Part shown: positions 30,943 to 42,506 of the stretch, in pieces | Position numbering within the stretch: position 1 is the stretch's first letter | How the letters are laid out: each line of letters opens with the position of its first letter | DNA from: Daedaleopsis sinensis | Lineage: Eukaryota > Basidiomycota > Agaricomycetes > Polyporales > Polyporaceae | DNA length: 64,000 bases | NCBI GenBank assembly: GCA_033807695.1 | Contig: CM066301.1 | Location: 1,984,001-2,048,000, forward strand | Direction of reading: 5' to 3' | The notes under the pieces: generated by a model | Told to the model about the DNA's origin: nothing | The model's input: only the letters and a program-made list of their open reading frames with translations | Database searches by the model: none | Made by a program: the position numbers and the translations under genes

Positions 30943-33900
30943 CTAGGATTGGAAGATCGACCTCGCGACCTGTTACCCAGATGAGACTACATCAGCGTGA
31001 GGAAACAATAAGCTACGCACATTCTCGAGAAGAAGGGTGACCTCGGGAGCAATGTGAATGAACTCCTGGTTCCAGAAACTGTACTTCGGGTTCCGCAGCA
31101 GCTCGATGAACGTGACAAGCGCGCCCCAAGGGTGAGGACGGTGGACAAGGAAACGTTCCAACAGGACCCTGGTCATGACCTCCCTGAACTGGTCGACCTG
31201 CACCTCGTGGAAGAGGTACAGCATTAAGGAACTGAACCAGTGCGTGTGCGCGTTGGGGTAGCGCAAGTGGAGGACCATGGCACTCAGAAGGTGGTGTTGC
31301 CCTGAAGAAGGATGTCAGAAGGCGCGCTACTTCATGGACTCAAATACGTACCTTCGACATCAAGGTTCGTAGCCAGGTAGTGCAAGGCAACTACTCCAGG
31401 GTCGGTCGGGACGAACATAGGACCCGCACTGCGCGCGCGCGCCTGACCAACCGACGACACTCCAATGTACATGACGAGGGAATTGAGGAGCGGGAGGTTG
31501 TAGGTCTCCGGGGCACCATCTTGCGCAGGAACTTTCAGGCGATCCTTGAGCGATACCAGGAAAGTAGCCTGAGGGCCCCTGTTCAGCAAGTATTGATCGA
31601 GGTACATCCTCAGATCGCCCGCCCTGAGATTGGCGGTGAAATCGGAGAGAATAGGAGGGATTGGTCCTAACTCGGGGATGGATTCGAAATCGATGTCGCG
31701 GAGGTTAGGGTCGGGAAGGATGACGTTCGGAGGGTAAGCGCTTAGGACAATGTTGCGGAGTTGTATGCAACGCGGGGGGATGACGTCGCAGAGTGAGAGG
31801 TAGTATTCGCTGAGGAACTCGGGGAAATCGTGCAGGAGGACAAGGAGGAGACGGAGAGTTCCCCGGTAAAGATCGCGCCCAGAAGGCTGGAGATCAGCCG
31901 TTTTGAGGAATGGTGCCAAAAACTTGAACAGCGAAAGAAGCAACTTGTAGAAAGCAGGCCATCCCTGTAGTCTGACTTCAATAACATGTTTAGTCAATAT
32001 AGAAAATATTGTGCCTACCTCGCGGTTGTCTGACAGAAGCAATTTTGGCATGAAGAGGCGGTGCGAAATCAAGCTCATCCACGAGAACGCGAAGCCAGGG
32101 AAGTACGTCGGCTGCAGGGAACTGAACGTGTCACTGGAAGAATGTGACGATGTGAGAATATGTACACGTCATCAACGAATTGGACCTTACCCGATGGCCA
32201 AGAGCAGTGGGAAGTACGCCGTTCCAAGACTGGTTTCGAGGGTGTGCAGGTCGTTCAGGAGGCTGCAGAAGAAGCGGAAGAACGGCTTCTGCTGGAAGTG
32301 AGGGCCTTGATCCTCGTGCATGTTAGCCAGCACCAAGACGAAGATGGTCAGGATCTTCGTCAAGTAGTGGACCTTGGCCTGATCATTGTTCACACCCGAA
32401 GCATCACCGTGGTACTTGATGATGTACACGATCAATCGCGACATCGCGTCCAGAGCTTGGAACGCAAACCCGAACTCTCCAGCAGTGACATGCTTGATGT
32501 AGCTGTTGACGCTCGACTCGGCACACACGCGGAAAAAGAACGAGGAGACGTCTTCCGCCTTCAGGATGCCTTGACGAGTGAGCTGGGTGATGTACGGCAC
32601 GAACGACTTCTCCGGGGAGTGCGAGCGCTGGTAGATGCTGACCCATTGCTGGAACCAAATGAACAGCTTCTCCCTGAGCGTCTCAGTTTCCGGCTTGACG
32701 GACGGCTGACGGGCCGGAGGGTTCTCTGCTGTGGCTTGACTGGCACGGCGAGGTACACCACGCAAATCGTCCAACAAACGACTGGCCCTGTAACACCGAT
32801 GAGTACGGCACTCTGATGTGTAAGTAACAACCGATACTCACTCGTCGTTGGCTTTGCCTGATTGAGCCAAGCGGTCCAGCACCTCAAGCGAGTACGAGAA
32901 CTGAGCCTGGGTAGCAAGTGGCGGGTCGGCCGCAAGACATTCCCGGATAAGTCCCGCCGCAAAGTTCTGCAAGCTGGGCCGAGGTTCCTGATAAAGAAGC
33001 TTGGCCAACTGCTGATCCTCCTGAGAGATCGTAACTAGACCGCTTCGCAGCAACGTCACTGTGACCGGGACGTTGAACTTGCGCTCATCCTCAGCATAGA
33101 TCAGCCAGGTGATAGCCTCCCGCGCAACGTCCTCGAACTGGTGGCAGAGCTGATCAAGCAGCGCCACGTAGATCTCGCGTCCGAGCGGAGACGGGGTCTT
33201 GTACAGCAACTGCACAATCTTCTGCGACATGAGGAGCGGGGTACGAGTGCGGTCCGGAGACTCCGTTGCTATGATGAGGATTTGACGGACGAGGAGACGG
33301 ACGTCATGGTTGCTAGGAAGGGCGGCTAGGGATGGGATAGGAAGTTGGAGGAGGATGGACTCCAAGTCTCTGATGAGAGCCTGCAACCGCTTCAGTATTT
33401 GAGCGGATAAGTTCAAGACAAAAATACTCACATTGAAACGCTCCATTGCTTCTTGAGGACGCACAAACGTCTGGCTGGGTGGTTCCGGCGCGGGAGACGG
33501 GCTGTAGAGGGCCGACGCGGCAACCTGGTCGGCACGACTATACGAAGCTGTGGAGTTCGGGCGGCTCGTGAAGGCGCGTCGCTTGGGATCATTGGCTTGC
33601 ACGAATGTCAGCAACTGACAAGGACGGGAGAACAGAAAAACGTACTGAATTCATCATAGACCTTGAGCTGGTTGTGGGATACACCTCCAGGTTTGATGCG
33701 CAAAACATCTGGCAGAGAGTTGAAAACGGTAGACTGAGCTACCGAGGTGTCCCAGAAGGGCTGTCCTGGGTGTTGCTGCTTACGGGTTTGTAAGCCTTGT
33801 ATCCCAAGTGTCGATGAGGATCAACTCACCTCCCTGTGGCGCCTCCGGATCTCGTAGGCGGCGGCGAAACCGTCATCGACATCAATGACTGCGCGATCCA

Positions 33901-36900
33901 TAGCCGCCTTCTCAATGGCCTGGCATGCTAGCTCGATATTCTCCTGGACCAACAAGATCACTACCTGGTCGGGGACCATTTGCTTTGGAGAAAAGTCAGC
34001 ACATGTCAATCGCGAATTACATAATCGGATGTACCTCTGTGAAGCCGAACTCTAACAAGAACTGACGAATGTGACTCCCCAAGTTGCCCCTCAACGGCTC
34101 CTTGCAGGTGACCAGCGCCAAACTTCCCGCGAGCTTTTGCGCCATGGAATGCCCGGCCTTGCGGAGTTTATCGTCATTGGGTTCGGTCACAAAGTCTTTA
34201 GCAACGAGCTCTCGGGTTGAGATGCCCGCAATGGTGACAGACCGCTCGACGACGGGGAGGATGATCTAAGAGGACCTGAGTAAATGGATGCATTAAATGC
34301 CATACCGATGTAACTTACCTCGCGAACCGCACGATCGATGGCCATCTGTACCGCGCGTTTGAAGGAGGGGTTGGTATTGAGGGGGGCTAGCTGCAGACTG
34401 ATAGTGACGTGGGGGAGGATGCTGGACAGGATGTTCTCGATGTGGGCGCCGAGCGCGCGCTGAGAATCCGATGGAGAAGCGGGGCCGAGAGGCAGAAGCT
34501 GAGGATCCGCTTGGGCAGTGGGGTCATACCCACCCATAGGCAGAGAATCGATGTCACCGACATAGTCAGGGAGGGGAGGGCCGGATAGGGTGTCGGTGAG
34601 AGGACGGTTGCGGAGGATGGTAGTCGCCTGCACCGTGTCGAGGTCCACGTCGAGGGCCTTGCAAAGCATCTCGATCTCAAACTTGAGATTTAGCTTAAGC
34701 TCCGCAAAGTGGTACAACTCGGTGAGCAGGCTGATCACTGCCATCAGCCAGGGGTTGGGGGGGCGGAAGACCTTGGACCGAGCAGCGGGTTCTAGCGTCT
34801 TGCAAACGAAAGGGATTGCGACAATGAGCCGGCCATTATCGTATCCCTCGATCAACAAGTCTTTGAATGATAAGTTTTTGTGTTTGATTGGGCGGTCGCG
34901 CGCGAGAGTGATGCTACCCAACCACGATGCAACATTCTTGAGGACGGCACGCTCTGAACCCAGCTGCAAAGTCTTCTCGGAGTTTAGAAGCGCCGTCGAC
35001 TTCACCAAAGTTTCGTGGAGGACGAAGCGGAAAAGCGAATGCATGTCCAGAGCGTCCAGGAAGCGAAGGTACAACTGATGGTTGTTGGGTTCGATACTGA
35101 CCCGCTGGTCGACGAGATAGTTTGCGAACCATCGAGAGTAGTCCTCCTGGAAGTGGCCCTTCATCTCCGACAACTTCGCTTCGAAATTCGACGGCGCAAG
35201 GTTGTTGACGATGAATAATATCTTGTCCGACACCTCCTCCGGCGGTTCCTCAGCCTCTCCGTCTAGCTGATCCGGCTGGATGGAAACGAAGATAGGAGGT
35301 GGCTCAGAGATAGAGACTGAAGTGAGAGTACGCAGATCAGCAGAACTACTCGTCCCGTCTCCGTTGATGAGCGCGCGCTGGATGCTGTTCGCAAGTTCTG
35401 GTCGTTGTTCAAGGAGATGGGGGATCTTGAGCAAGGCCTGGCAGAGGGGTTGCCATTCGGAGAGCCGCGACTCAAACCTGGATAGAGCCTGGATACCAAA
35501 CTTGAACAGGTTGGTCTCCGGAGGACAATTGAGAGCATCAAGGACGTAGCGGATGGCGATGCCGAGGGGAATGAAGTCGACGAGCTGGTACTGGATCAAT
35601 GAGCCGAAAAGATACCCTGTCATAGCGAGCTCTCGAGGAGGATAGTACGACTGGAAGAACTTGTACTCGTCAAAGAGGAAATGCAACATGCACGAGAAGA
35701 TTTCGTGATCTCGCGGGTTGGTGGAAGCCTTGTTCCTCTGGAGGAGCTTGATGACGTCGTCAATGGTGATCTGTTCGTCATACATCTGCTTGTAGATCCC
35801 GTCGACCTCTCCCTCGATCTCGGCGGTGTAGCTGACGACCGCGAAACCGGGCTCGGCGTCTGAACCAGGGGCTAGATTCATGAGGCGGGGATGGATCTGC
35901 AGGCAGGCATTGCGGATTTCGAGGCAGTAGTCGACATCGCTCTCGTGCATCAAGTTCGAGCTGACAACGTTACGCATGAGATAACGATTATGGACCAAAG
36001 CGGATTTCTTACCTATTACGAAGTACGCGCAAGAAAATGGCGATGGTCTGAGGCGAGAGTTGCATAGTACGAGGATCAACGGGAGGGTCTGATACTCGGG
36101 TAGTCTTCTCGTTCTCCATCTTCATCTCCAAGAAAGCTATGACAGCATGCAAGAAGTCCGCTCCGTGCGCTGTCACGTTATCGGCGAGCCATTTGTCAAG
36201 GTTCAGATACTCCCGACGCGACGCCAACGCAGCAACATCCAGGCCGAATTTGAACGGGCGAACCTCAAGCAATGCATCGAGTATCTAGAGAGCGTCAATC
36301 AATCGCAGGCAACATGAGCGTGTTGGTTACATACCTTCAAGTCCTGGGCGACGTCCAAGATTCTGGTAATATTAAGATTGTTCTCGTCATAGAAGTCCCG
36401 GAAGGCGTCAGTGAGATATGCGGGCTCAATCTGCCAAATCCGCATGAACACTAGCTGATGGTTGGGATGACCAGCAAGGAACATGGCGAGAAGGCGCTGG
36501 GTGTACTCGCGCCGAATCTCATTCCAAGGAGATTGCTGGGGACTGGTCAGGAAGGGATGATGGAGTTAAATCGAGTGACTCACCGGCACTTGCAGCAGAC
36601 CCATATGAACCAGTTCTGCGCTGATCTTCACCGCCTTGTCCAGCATCTCACGCACGAAGTTGGTGACCTCTACGCTTTGACTGTCAGCGGCCTGTACCAG
36701 CACCTCAAACAAATCCAACGAATTCCATGTGTGCCCCTGCACGTTAGCAGCAAGGGACTTGATCGTTGGACTTGCCACGGCAACATCCTCCACCGTGACG
36801 ATCTTTCGACCTGGGAGGTTGACAAAGTTGAAAGTGTCTGCAGGAAGCGAAAGAAGGGCGTCAAGAAGCCGCAACTGGTACAGGGTGTTCGACCACAATT

Positions 36901-38201
36901 GCCAGAACCCAGTCACAGCATGAGGATCGTCGCGTGGCGAGTTCATAAGGATAGCGATGAGAAGCTTCAATGTTGCCGTGTCGACACCCTGACGTTCTGG
37001 CAGATCGAAGGCCTTGATTGCCGCTGCCCAGTTCAGTTTCGGTTCCTGCACCTGCGATTGGTAACGTGAGCGCTAAGCAGGACCCACGATGCTGAACACT
37101 CACGAAGCTACTGAGTGCTCTGACAATCGCGCCGACATCAGGGAGCATTGTTCCTTCGGACGCCATACGAGCAAGGGCAGTCACAAGTTCAACGATCTGT
37201 ATGTCTGTCGGAGAGTTGCTCTCCGTAAAGCCGAACCTCGTTAAAAGAGCGCGGACGACGTCTGCATCACTGGTGATCTCAGGCCCCAATTGCACCAGAG
37301 CTTGCACAAGCGATGTTCCTAGCGGAAGGCTACCGGAAGAGTGTTCGTACTAAGTTGGCGGCGCTACGTAGCATAAACCCAACACGTACCTGAGATTCGG
37401 CATAATGCGTTGCAAAATGGGAGAGACGATCTCCGAGCCATACTTGGCTTGCGCAGCAGCAATGAGAGCTTGTCGCTGCGTAGCATCCAGTATTGGCGCG
37501 TCAGGAGGACATTCGGCGAGAAGGTTGGACAACAACTTTGCGACTTGGTTCGGATTGAGGTCTGCATGATCGAAGGAAGGGTGCTGGCACAGAGCGAGAA
37601 CAGCGTTTTCGAAATCCATCCGAATCACTGTTGCTGCTTGCGCTGCGAGCTCTCGCCGGGTAGGGGCAGCGACAATGGAGGACGCCAAAATGAGCCTCTC
37701 CAAAGGACGAAGACCGATGCGGTCTGCAAACTTGACGAAGTCGAAGTTGCGAAAGATGTCCACTTCACCGCGATCGATGCCATCTCGAAACCTGTCTGCG
37801 AGGAAAGGATCCCGTGCCAGGCGTTGAGTTTCTTGCACTAACAACCGGAACGTGAGGGCGGAGGAGGGATCGAACGCGGCGGGGGAGGCGGTGGATGTGA
37901 GTCTGCTATGAGAGTGAACGATGAGGCGGCGGATGAAATGGAGGTACGTGTCGAGGCCATGTTGTTCGGACAACTGGACACGCGGAAATCACAGAATTGT
38001 AACGAAGTAAGCGGCGCGACCTTCCAATACAACATGAGCGCATATACGCACCGAGCGTATCTCCACCTGATTCCTCTCAAAGTTCTCCTCTGTGAGCGTT
38101 GAGAGTAGGAAGACGATCTGCGCTTTGACGATGGTGTGGATGTTGGGGCTAGCGGTGCCGTCCATGGCTGGGGTGCGAGCCCTAGTTGAGGCCTCCGTCA
38201 T
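30943..38201 (-). CDS. NOT1: CCR4-NOT complex scaffold subunit NOT1
   Basis: Central scaffold for mRNA deadenylation and decay, docking CAF1/CCR4, NOT9, NOT2-NOT3/5 and repressors. From the N-terminus: IVKAQIVFLLSTLTEENFER and LSEQHGLDTYLHFIRRLIV (38150-37900), HEAT repeats (RMDFENAVLALCQHPSFDHA, DLNPNQVAKLLSNLLAECPP), and more repeats near 36.9 kb. The MIF4G CAF1-binding region at about 35.2-34.8 kb reads DKILFIVNNLAPSNFEAKLS, HFQEDYSRWFANYLVDQRVS and LDMHSLFRFVLHETLV. The NOT9-binding helical region is at 34.4-33.9 kb (LAPLNTNPSFKRAVQMAIDR). The C-terminal NOT1 domain (32.8-30.97 kb) has LISHRLFMPKLLLSDNREVG, FPEFLSEYYLSLCDVIPPRC, LRNIVLSAYPPNVILPDPNL and FWNQEFIHIAPEVTLLLEN, then the last exon VARSIFQS. 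All domains are intact, about 2,100 residues. The start is set at the ATG at 38199-38201 (MTEASTRARTPAMDG); an ATG at 38163-38165 is a good alternative. Confidence 0.93.
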
Positions 38202-38621
38202 GCGTCGACCGCCGAGGCCACCGCCAGAAGCCGTTTTGAAGGAGTTGTGGGGAGAACAGGGAATACTCTGGCACAAGACAGACCGAAGTCGTCCTGAACA
38301 GCGAGCAGAGATCCAATAGACTCAAGCCTCGGAAGAACAGTCTGAGAGCACGCGTCGCATTTCAAGCTCCGATCGAAAACTGGTGGCAACTCCCACCTGG
38401 AATGTCGTACTGGTCTCAAATTCCCCAATACCTCCGTCCATCCAGTGCGTATGCATAAAGTAGGCCCTCCGGGCGAACCTGGCCACGTACCGTCACAGCT
38501 GGATGAGATTGAATGCACTAGACGCACATTCAAACATTCATAGCCAGTATAGTGAATATCAGTTATAGAAGGAAACCTTGAGCTTGCTACTACTTACACT
38601 GGCAGGCTTGCAATTGTTAGC
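38202..38621. promoter_or_regulatory. NOT1 upstream region
   Basis: About 420 bp upstream of the NOT1 start. It should hold its promoter and 5' leader. An open frame continues upstream of the chosen ATG without a further conserved block. No clear TATA element is visible. Confidence 0.35.
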
Positions 38622-38670
38622 GGGCGCCGCGCCTCGGGTGGGCTACGCCCGCCCTCGGCCTACGGCGCCC
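38622..38670. repeat. GC-rich imperfect palindrome (hairpin)
   Basis: GGGCGCCGCGCCTCGGGTGG is followed after a 3-nt loop (TAC at 38644-38646) by a near-perfect reverse complement ending TACGGCGCCC. Arms of about 22-24 bp. It stands out from AT-richer flanks and marks the left side of the repeat-rich interval. A second small palindrome (TAGGTAGTACCTA) follows near 38679. Confidence 0.75.
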
Positions 38671-39027
38671 ACTGCTTTTAGGTAGTACCTAGCTATTCTA
38701 AACCACTTAGTAGGAACCGGGGTCATCCTGCCACAGTCACTCATGCTTGAACACTAGTAATAAGCATACTACTATGTTCGCGACCGCTTACTTTTCGAAC
38801 TGTGCTACGAGTACATCGATTCAATGCCACCGAGTTTTCTGGCTCCGAGTCGCATCGGGACTCACGAGTTCAACTTAATGTTACCTTCCCCGGTCCTGCA
38901 CTCCAAATTACCGCACTCAGAACCAGCTAGTGGCGGGTGCTTGTGGGTGCTTGCTACTACAAACTTCTTATAAAGGATATGTAAGCACGAGCCAACCTGA
39001 GCTTAGAGCTAACCAACTATGGACAAG

Positions 39028-39081
39028 GGTGCCAGGGGGAGCGGTGCCAAAAAGTCACGTGAAGCGGACTTGACTTTACTT
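39028..39081 (+). repeat. Direct repeat A, left copy (about 55 bp)
   Basis: GGTGCCAGGGGGAGCGGTGCC followed by AAAA-GTCACGTGAA-CGGACTTGACTTTACTT. A close match lies at 41889-41945 in the same orientation. It lies just outside the inverted-repeat element, while its partner lies within the CACTA-like element near its right end. Confidence 0.8.
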
Positions 39082-39393
39082 CCATCGAGACCTGGACTCA
39101 GGCTCCTCCACACCGTCGCTTCGAGTTGAGGAGCTGAATCCACGATAGAGGGATGAGGGAATAATATCTAGTATAGCGTAGACGTAAGCTAAATTATGTA
39201 CGGCGCTAACTCAGGCTTGTTCACGTGACTGTAGTGTGGTGCTCCTCAACTCTCAGCGACGGCTGCCACAAAGCAAAGGTAAACACACGGAGCCCGGCCA
39301 GGAGACGCTCGCTAACTACCCCATTTGGTCGGTAGAAACATTGTCGGCTGGTAGGATATTGAGATATTCATCAATACACGTTTCGCATCATAC

Positions 39394-39765
39394 ATGCACT
39401 CCTCTGGCGCGCCGCTCATGTCGACAGAAGGGGAGCTAGTTCGCGGTACCTCTAGCCTCATCCCCGATGTCTCTGAAGTGCGTAGGAAAACATTGGAGAA
39501 ACTTGGACGACGGCCGTGTCTATGGCAATGCGAGGTCGCGATCGCTCTACTCAAAGGGGAGCAGGACATTATCTGCATATCTGGTACAGGCTCCGGCAAG
39601 ACTCTGACCTTCTGGATACCGTTGCTCTTCCGTCCGACCGGTGTCCAAGTCATCATAACTCCATTCAATATCCTCGGTACCCAGAACCAGAAGGAGCTCA
39701 TGGAGTTCGGTATAGAAGTCCTCACCATCGAGTCGGGTGAAACAGCGACACCAGAGATGTTCAAG
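39394..39765 (+). pseudogene. RecQ-like DNA helicase, N-terminal fragment
   Basis: The frame reads RKTLEKLGRRPCLWQCEVAI, LLKGEQDIICISGTGSGKTL, TFWIPLLF, VIITPFNILGTQNQKELMEF and IESGETATPEMFK, ending at a donor-like GTGACG. The Walker A motif GTGSGKT and motif Ia-like ITPFNILG match the many RecQ-type helicases of basidiomycete repeats. Motifs II (DEAH) to VI are absent because the downstream sequence is replaced by the opposing ORF. It therefore cannot unwind DNA. An ATG at 39418 is an alternative start. Confidence 0.65.
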
Positions 39766-39777
39766 GTGACGTCGATC

Positions 39778-40296
39778 TTACTGTTCTCGTACGTACGTAA
39801 TCATCACTGAGACAACCTCAGTGGGTACCTCTTCATCGGCTCGGACATCTGAGGTGCTGAGGAGGTGCTGTAGTAGGTCACAAACCTCGGGAGCGACCTC
39901 GAACATCCTGGTGATCATATCTTCGAGTCGGAAGTCGCGGATTTGATCGGGATGGCTATGGGTGGCGCGGAAGTGCCAGCTCTCTTCACGTGCAAGCAGC
40001 CGAATTTCTGCAGTGTAGTGGGAGCACTTGATCTTGTGAGCCCATTCGGAGATGCGAGCCTTCGAGGTGGTATTGAAGTAGTATAGGGAAGCTACAATAG
40101 ATGTAGCACTGTCAATTAGATCTCGTAGAAGCGGATTGTTCGGGTCGTCATACTGAGTCAGAACATAGGTGATCATATGGGATAAGCGTAGATTAGACTG
40201 CTGTAGCTCATTCAAGAAAGCCTGAAGTAAACGAGCAGCGTTATGGTCCATGGCGTGATGGTATTGGGAAAAGCGCGCGGTGGTGAGTATATGCAT
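39778..40296 (-). CDS. Unknown ORF inside the inverted-repeat element
   Basis: Uninterrupted frame of about 170 residues: MHILTTARFSQYHHAMDHN, LLQAFLNELQQSNLRLSHMI, DPNNPLLRDLIDSATSIVAS, LYYFNTTSKARISEWAHKIK, REESWHFRATHSHPDQIRDF and a helical C-terminus with DLLQHLLSTSDVRADEEVPT. The composition and lack of stops look coding. It may be the first exon of a larger element-encoded protein; alternative starts are at 40249-40251 (MDHN) or upstream in the repeat arm. I do not recognise a family with confidence. It stops 13 bp from the end of the helicase fragment. Confidence 0.4.
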   Translation of the reverse strand: MHILTTARFSQYHHAMDHNAARLLQAFLNELQQSNLRLSHMITYVLTQYDDPNNPLLRDLIDSATSIVASLYYFNTTSKARISEWAHKIKCSHYTAEIRLLAREESWHFRATHSHPDQIRDFRLEDMITRMFEVAPEVCDLLQHLLSTSDVRADEEVPTEVVSVMITYVREQ

Positions 40297-41346
40297 CCCA
40301 GTATGGCATCTCGCTTGCAGATATTCCGGTAGACGCTCAGGAAATCCTGCCTGCCTAATGGGGCGAAAGGGCGTCTCCTGGCCGGGCTCCGTGTGTTTAC
40401 CTTTGCTTTGTGGCAGCCGTCGCTGAGAGTTGAGGGGAAACACACTACATACGCGTGAACCGGCCCGAGTAGCGCTCACATGAATAAGTTACGTGTACGC
40501 TACTAGGATTTATCTCCTCCTCCACCTCTACCAGTGAAATCAGCCCCTCAACTCGAAGCGACGGTGTGGAGGAGCCTGACCTGGACTACGTAACTACGTG
40601 TCCAGGAATACTACTAGTCCACGTCTGTCTACGTGTCCAGGAATATGTATATTCCGCCGGATATCAAGAGAGCATACGTCACAGGGGACATTCCCCGATG
40701 TTTCCGGGGTTAACATGTGGAAAACATACAAGAAACAGAAAAGATATTGATGTAATGTTCTCAGTGGAAACACAGCAGCAACAGGGAGGAAATTTTCGGG
40801 ACATTTCTTCCATGTTGACAGCGTGTTCAGGCATGTAAATACGACGTGAACAAAGATCTTGTTCTCAGAATGTTTACACGGGAAGTGGGGAACAAAAACA
40901 TCCACCTTGTTGATAAAATGATATCTCCTTAGATAGGAGAACAATATTATGCGAATATGCTGGATATTCCTGCTGTAAACATCGAGTCATGTTGATAGGA
41001 TACTAGATGGTGATAACAGCGAGACAATGTTCACGATACTACCTTGATGTTATCACTCTAAGCATGCAGAGAACCATCAAGTAAACACCCTATTTGCTGC
41101 TCCAATGTTTACAAAGTAGACATGGCCGAGACATTGCGTTGACATACAACACATTTCCCTCTTATTATCTCAATACACTTGGCCCACGACTGTGCAGGCT
41201 TAACCTATAGATATCTAGATATGTGTGAGAACCGCGTCAAGTACTACTAGTAAGTACTAGGGATGTATCGAGGGGTGTATCGATTGCACCCCACCGCGAT
41301 CAATGGCATCATAACTAAAAAGTTCTAAGGTCTTCGACTGTTTAAC

Positions 41347-41413
41347 GTCGCAAACTACTACTACTTCGTCGCAAACTACTACTACTTCGTCGCAAACTAC
41401 TACTACTTCGTCG
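41347..41413. repeat. 21-bp tandem repeat, three perfect units
   Basis: GTCGCAAACTACTACTACTT plus C repeats exactly at 41347, 41368 and 41389, followed by a partial GTCG. The period of 21 keeps frame: the minus strand reads a seven-residue C-D-E-V-V-V-V repeat, but there is no surrounding gene. Confidence 0.95.
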
Positions 41414-41888
41414 TATACTGCCACCTCCGCCGCCAGCCTGCCCCCGAGTTCCATTTCGTCGTGCTCACGGGCAACTTCGGCGACATCCTCGTGGGTTACT
41501 ACTAACCTGTCTAACAGTCACCATTCTCCCATAGGTTCTCCAGGAAGGCTAGCGCAGAATTACACGTGGTCCTCCGTCTCTTCTCTATTTCCCAATCTTA
41601 ATTACATTGCATCGTCATCTAACTATCTGTAGTTCCCGAAAGCCGGTATTATATGATAGACCACCGTATTGACAGCTCACCGCGACCCAACCGCGACCCC
41701 TCTTCCGAGTCCGAAACCTCGCTCAGACTATAATATATTACCTACCCAAGCCTGAGCATAAGCCTGAGCCTTCCGCAAATCGCTGCCATATTAATGCGAG
41801 ATGGCAGCCCCACAAATCCACGACAGTCCGCAGCTGTATCCAACGTCATAAAAGTAGTATGAGAATGATGAGTTCACAGCTATACGTA

Positions 41889-41945
41889 GGTGCCAAGGGG
41901 CTCAGCGGTGCCAAAATGTCACGTGAAACGGACTTGACTTTACTT
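41889..41945 (+). repeat. Direct repeat A, right copy
   Basis: GGTGCCAAGGGGCTCAGCGG then TGCCAAAATGTCACGTGAAACGG and a TTGACTTTACTT end, matching 39028-39081. It lies inside the CACTA-like element about 30 bp before its right inverted repeat. Confidence 0.8.
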
Positions 41946-42506
41946 GCGGTCAGACCTGGCCTACTGTCGTGTCCAGGAATGTTGACATCAATGTCTTAGA
42001 AAGATTTTTTCTGTTTCTCAGATGTTTTCCACATGTTTACCCCGGAAACATCGGGAAATGTCCCCTGTGCGTGTTCCGCGGGGCCTATCACTTACCTGAC
42101 AGCATGAGATCCCATTCTATGCACGCGTTATCTGGTAACCGCAGGAGTACCCCGTTCCATCTCTCTGGTCCCGTCGCGCACACGCCTTCGGCCTCGCAGA
42201 GTCGATCCGTGGGATGGGTGTGTCCTGTCTTTCAACAGTCGTGTCATATCATTGCCTCCATTTCTCTGTACTTACACGCACGTAAAGCATCCGGTATGTC
42301 GGGGTGAGGGTATATGAACAGCGTCCCCACTCCCACTTCTGTACTTGGCTCCCTCACTCCGACCGTCCTTGTATTGACCGTCAGCCATATAGCGGTCGAA
42401 AGCCATCCTTCCTATTATCTACAATATCTCAGTGAGTTGCTGCATCTCACCCCCCTTGCCCACCCATGCTGATATATTTGCACATATGGTACCTCCCTAG
42501 ACAGCG

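Larger units (their letters stand above)
39091..40590. mobile_element. 1.5-kb element with about 215-bp terminal inverted repeats
   Basis: The left arm (39091-39308) and right arm (40371-40590) are inverted copies. Both contain GGCTCCTCCACACCGTCGCT at the outer side and CTCTCAGCGACGGCTGCCAC and CACGGAGCCCGGCCAGGAGA on the inner side, with a more diverged middle. The arms enclose a RecQ-like helicase fragment on the plus strand and an unknown ORF on the minus strand that run toward each other. No transposase is recognised, and a target duplication at the edges is not clear. Confidence 0.65.
40680..42069. mobile_element. Non-autonomous DNA transposon, CACTA-like (1,390 bp)
   Basis: Begins CACAGGGGACATTCCCCGAT and ends with the reverse complement form ATCGGGAAATGTCCCCTGTG. 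Imperfect terminal inverted repeats extend about 85-95 bp and include GTTTCCGGGG and ACATGTGGAAAACAT. It is flanked by CGT on both sides (40677-40679 and 42070-42072), which fits the 3-bp target duplication of the CACTA (EnSpm) superfamily, whose ends begin CAC. The interior is AT-richer than the surroundings and encodes nothing recognisable. Confidence 0.7.

Noticed and set aside
32160..32816. Plus-strand open frame of 218 codons within NOT1
   Set aside because: Antisense to conserved NOT1 sequence; no motif of its own.
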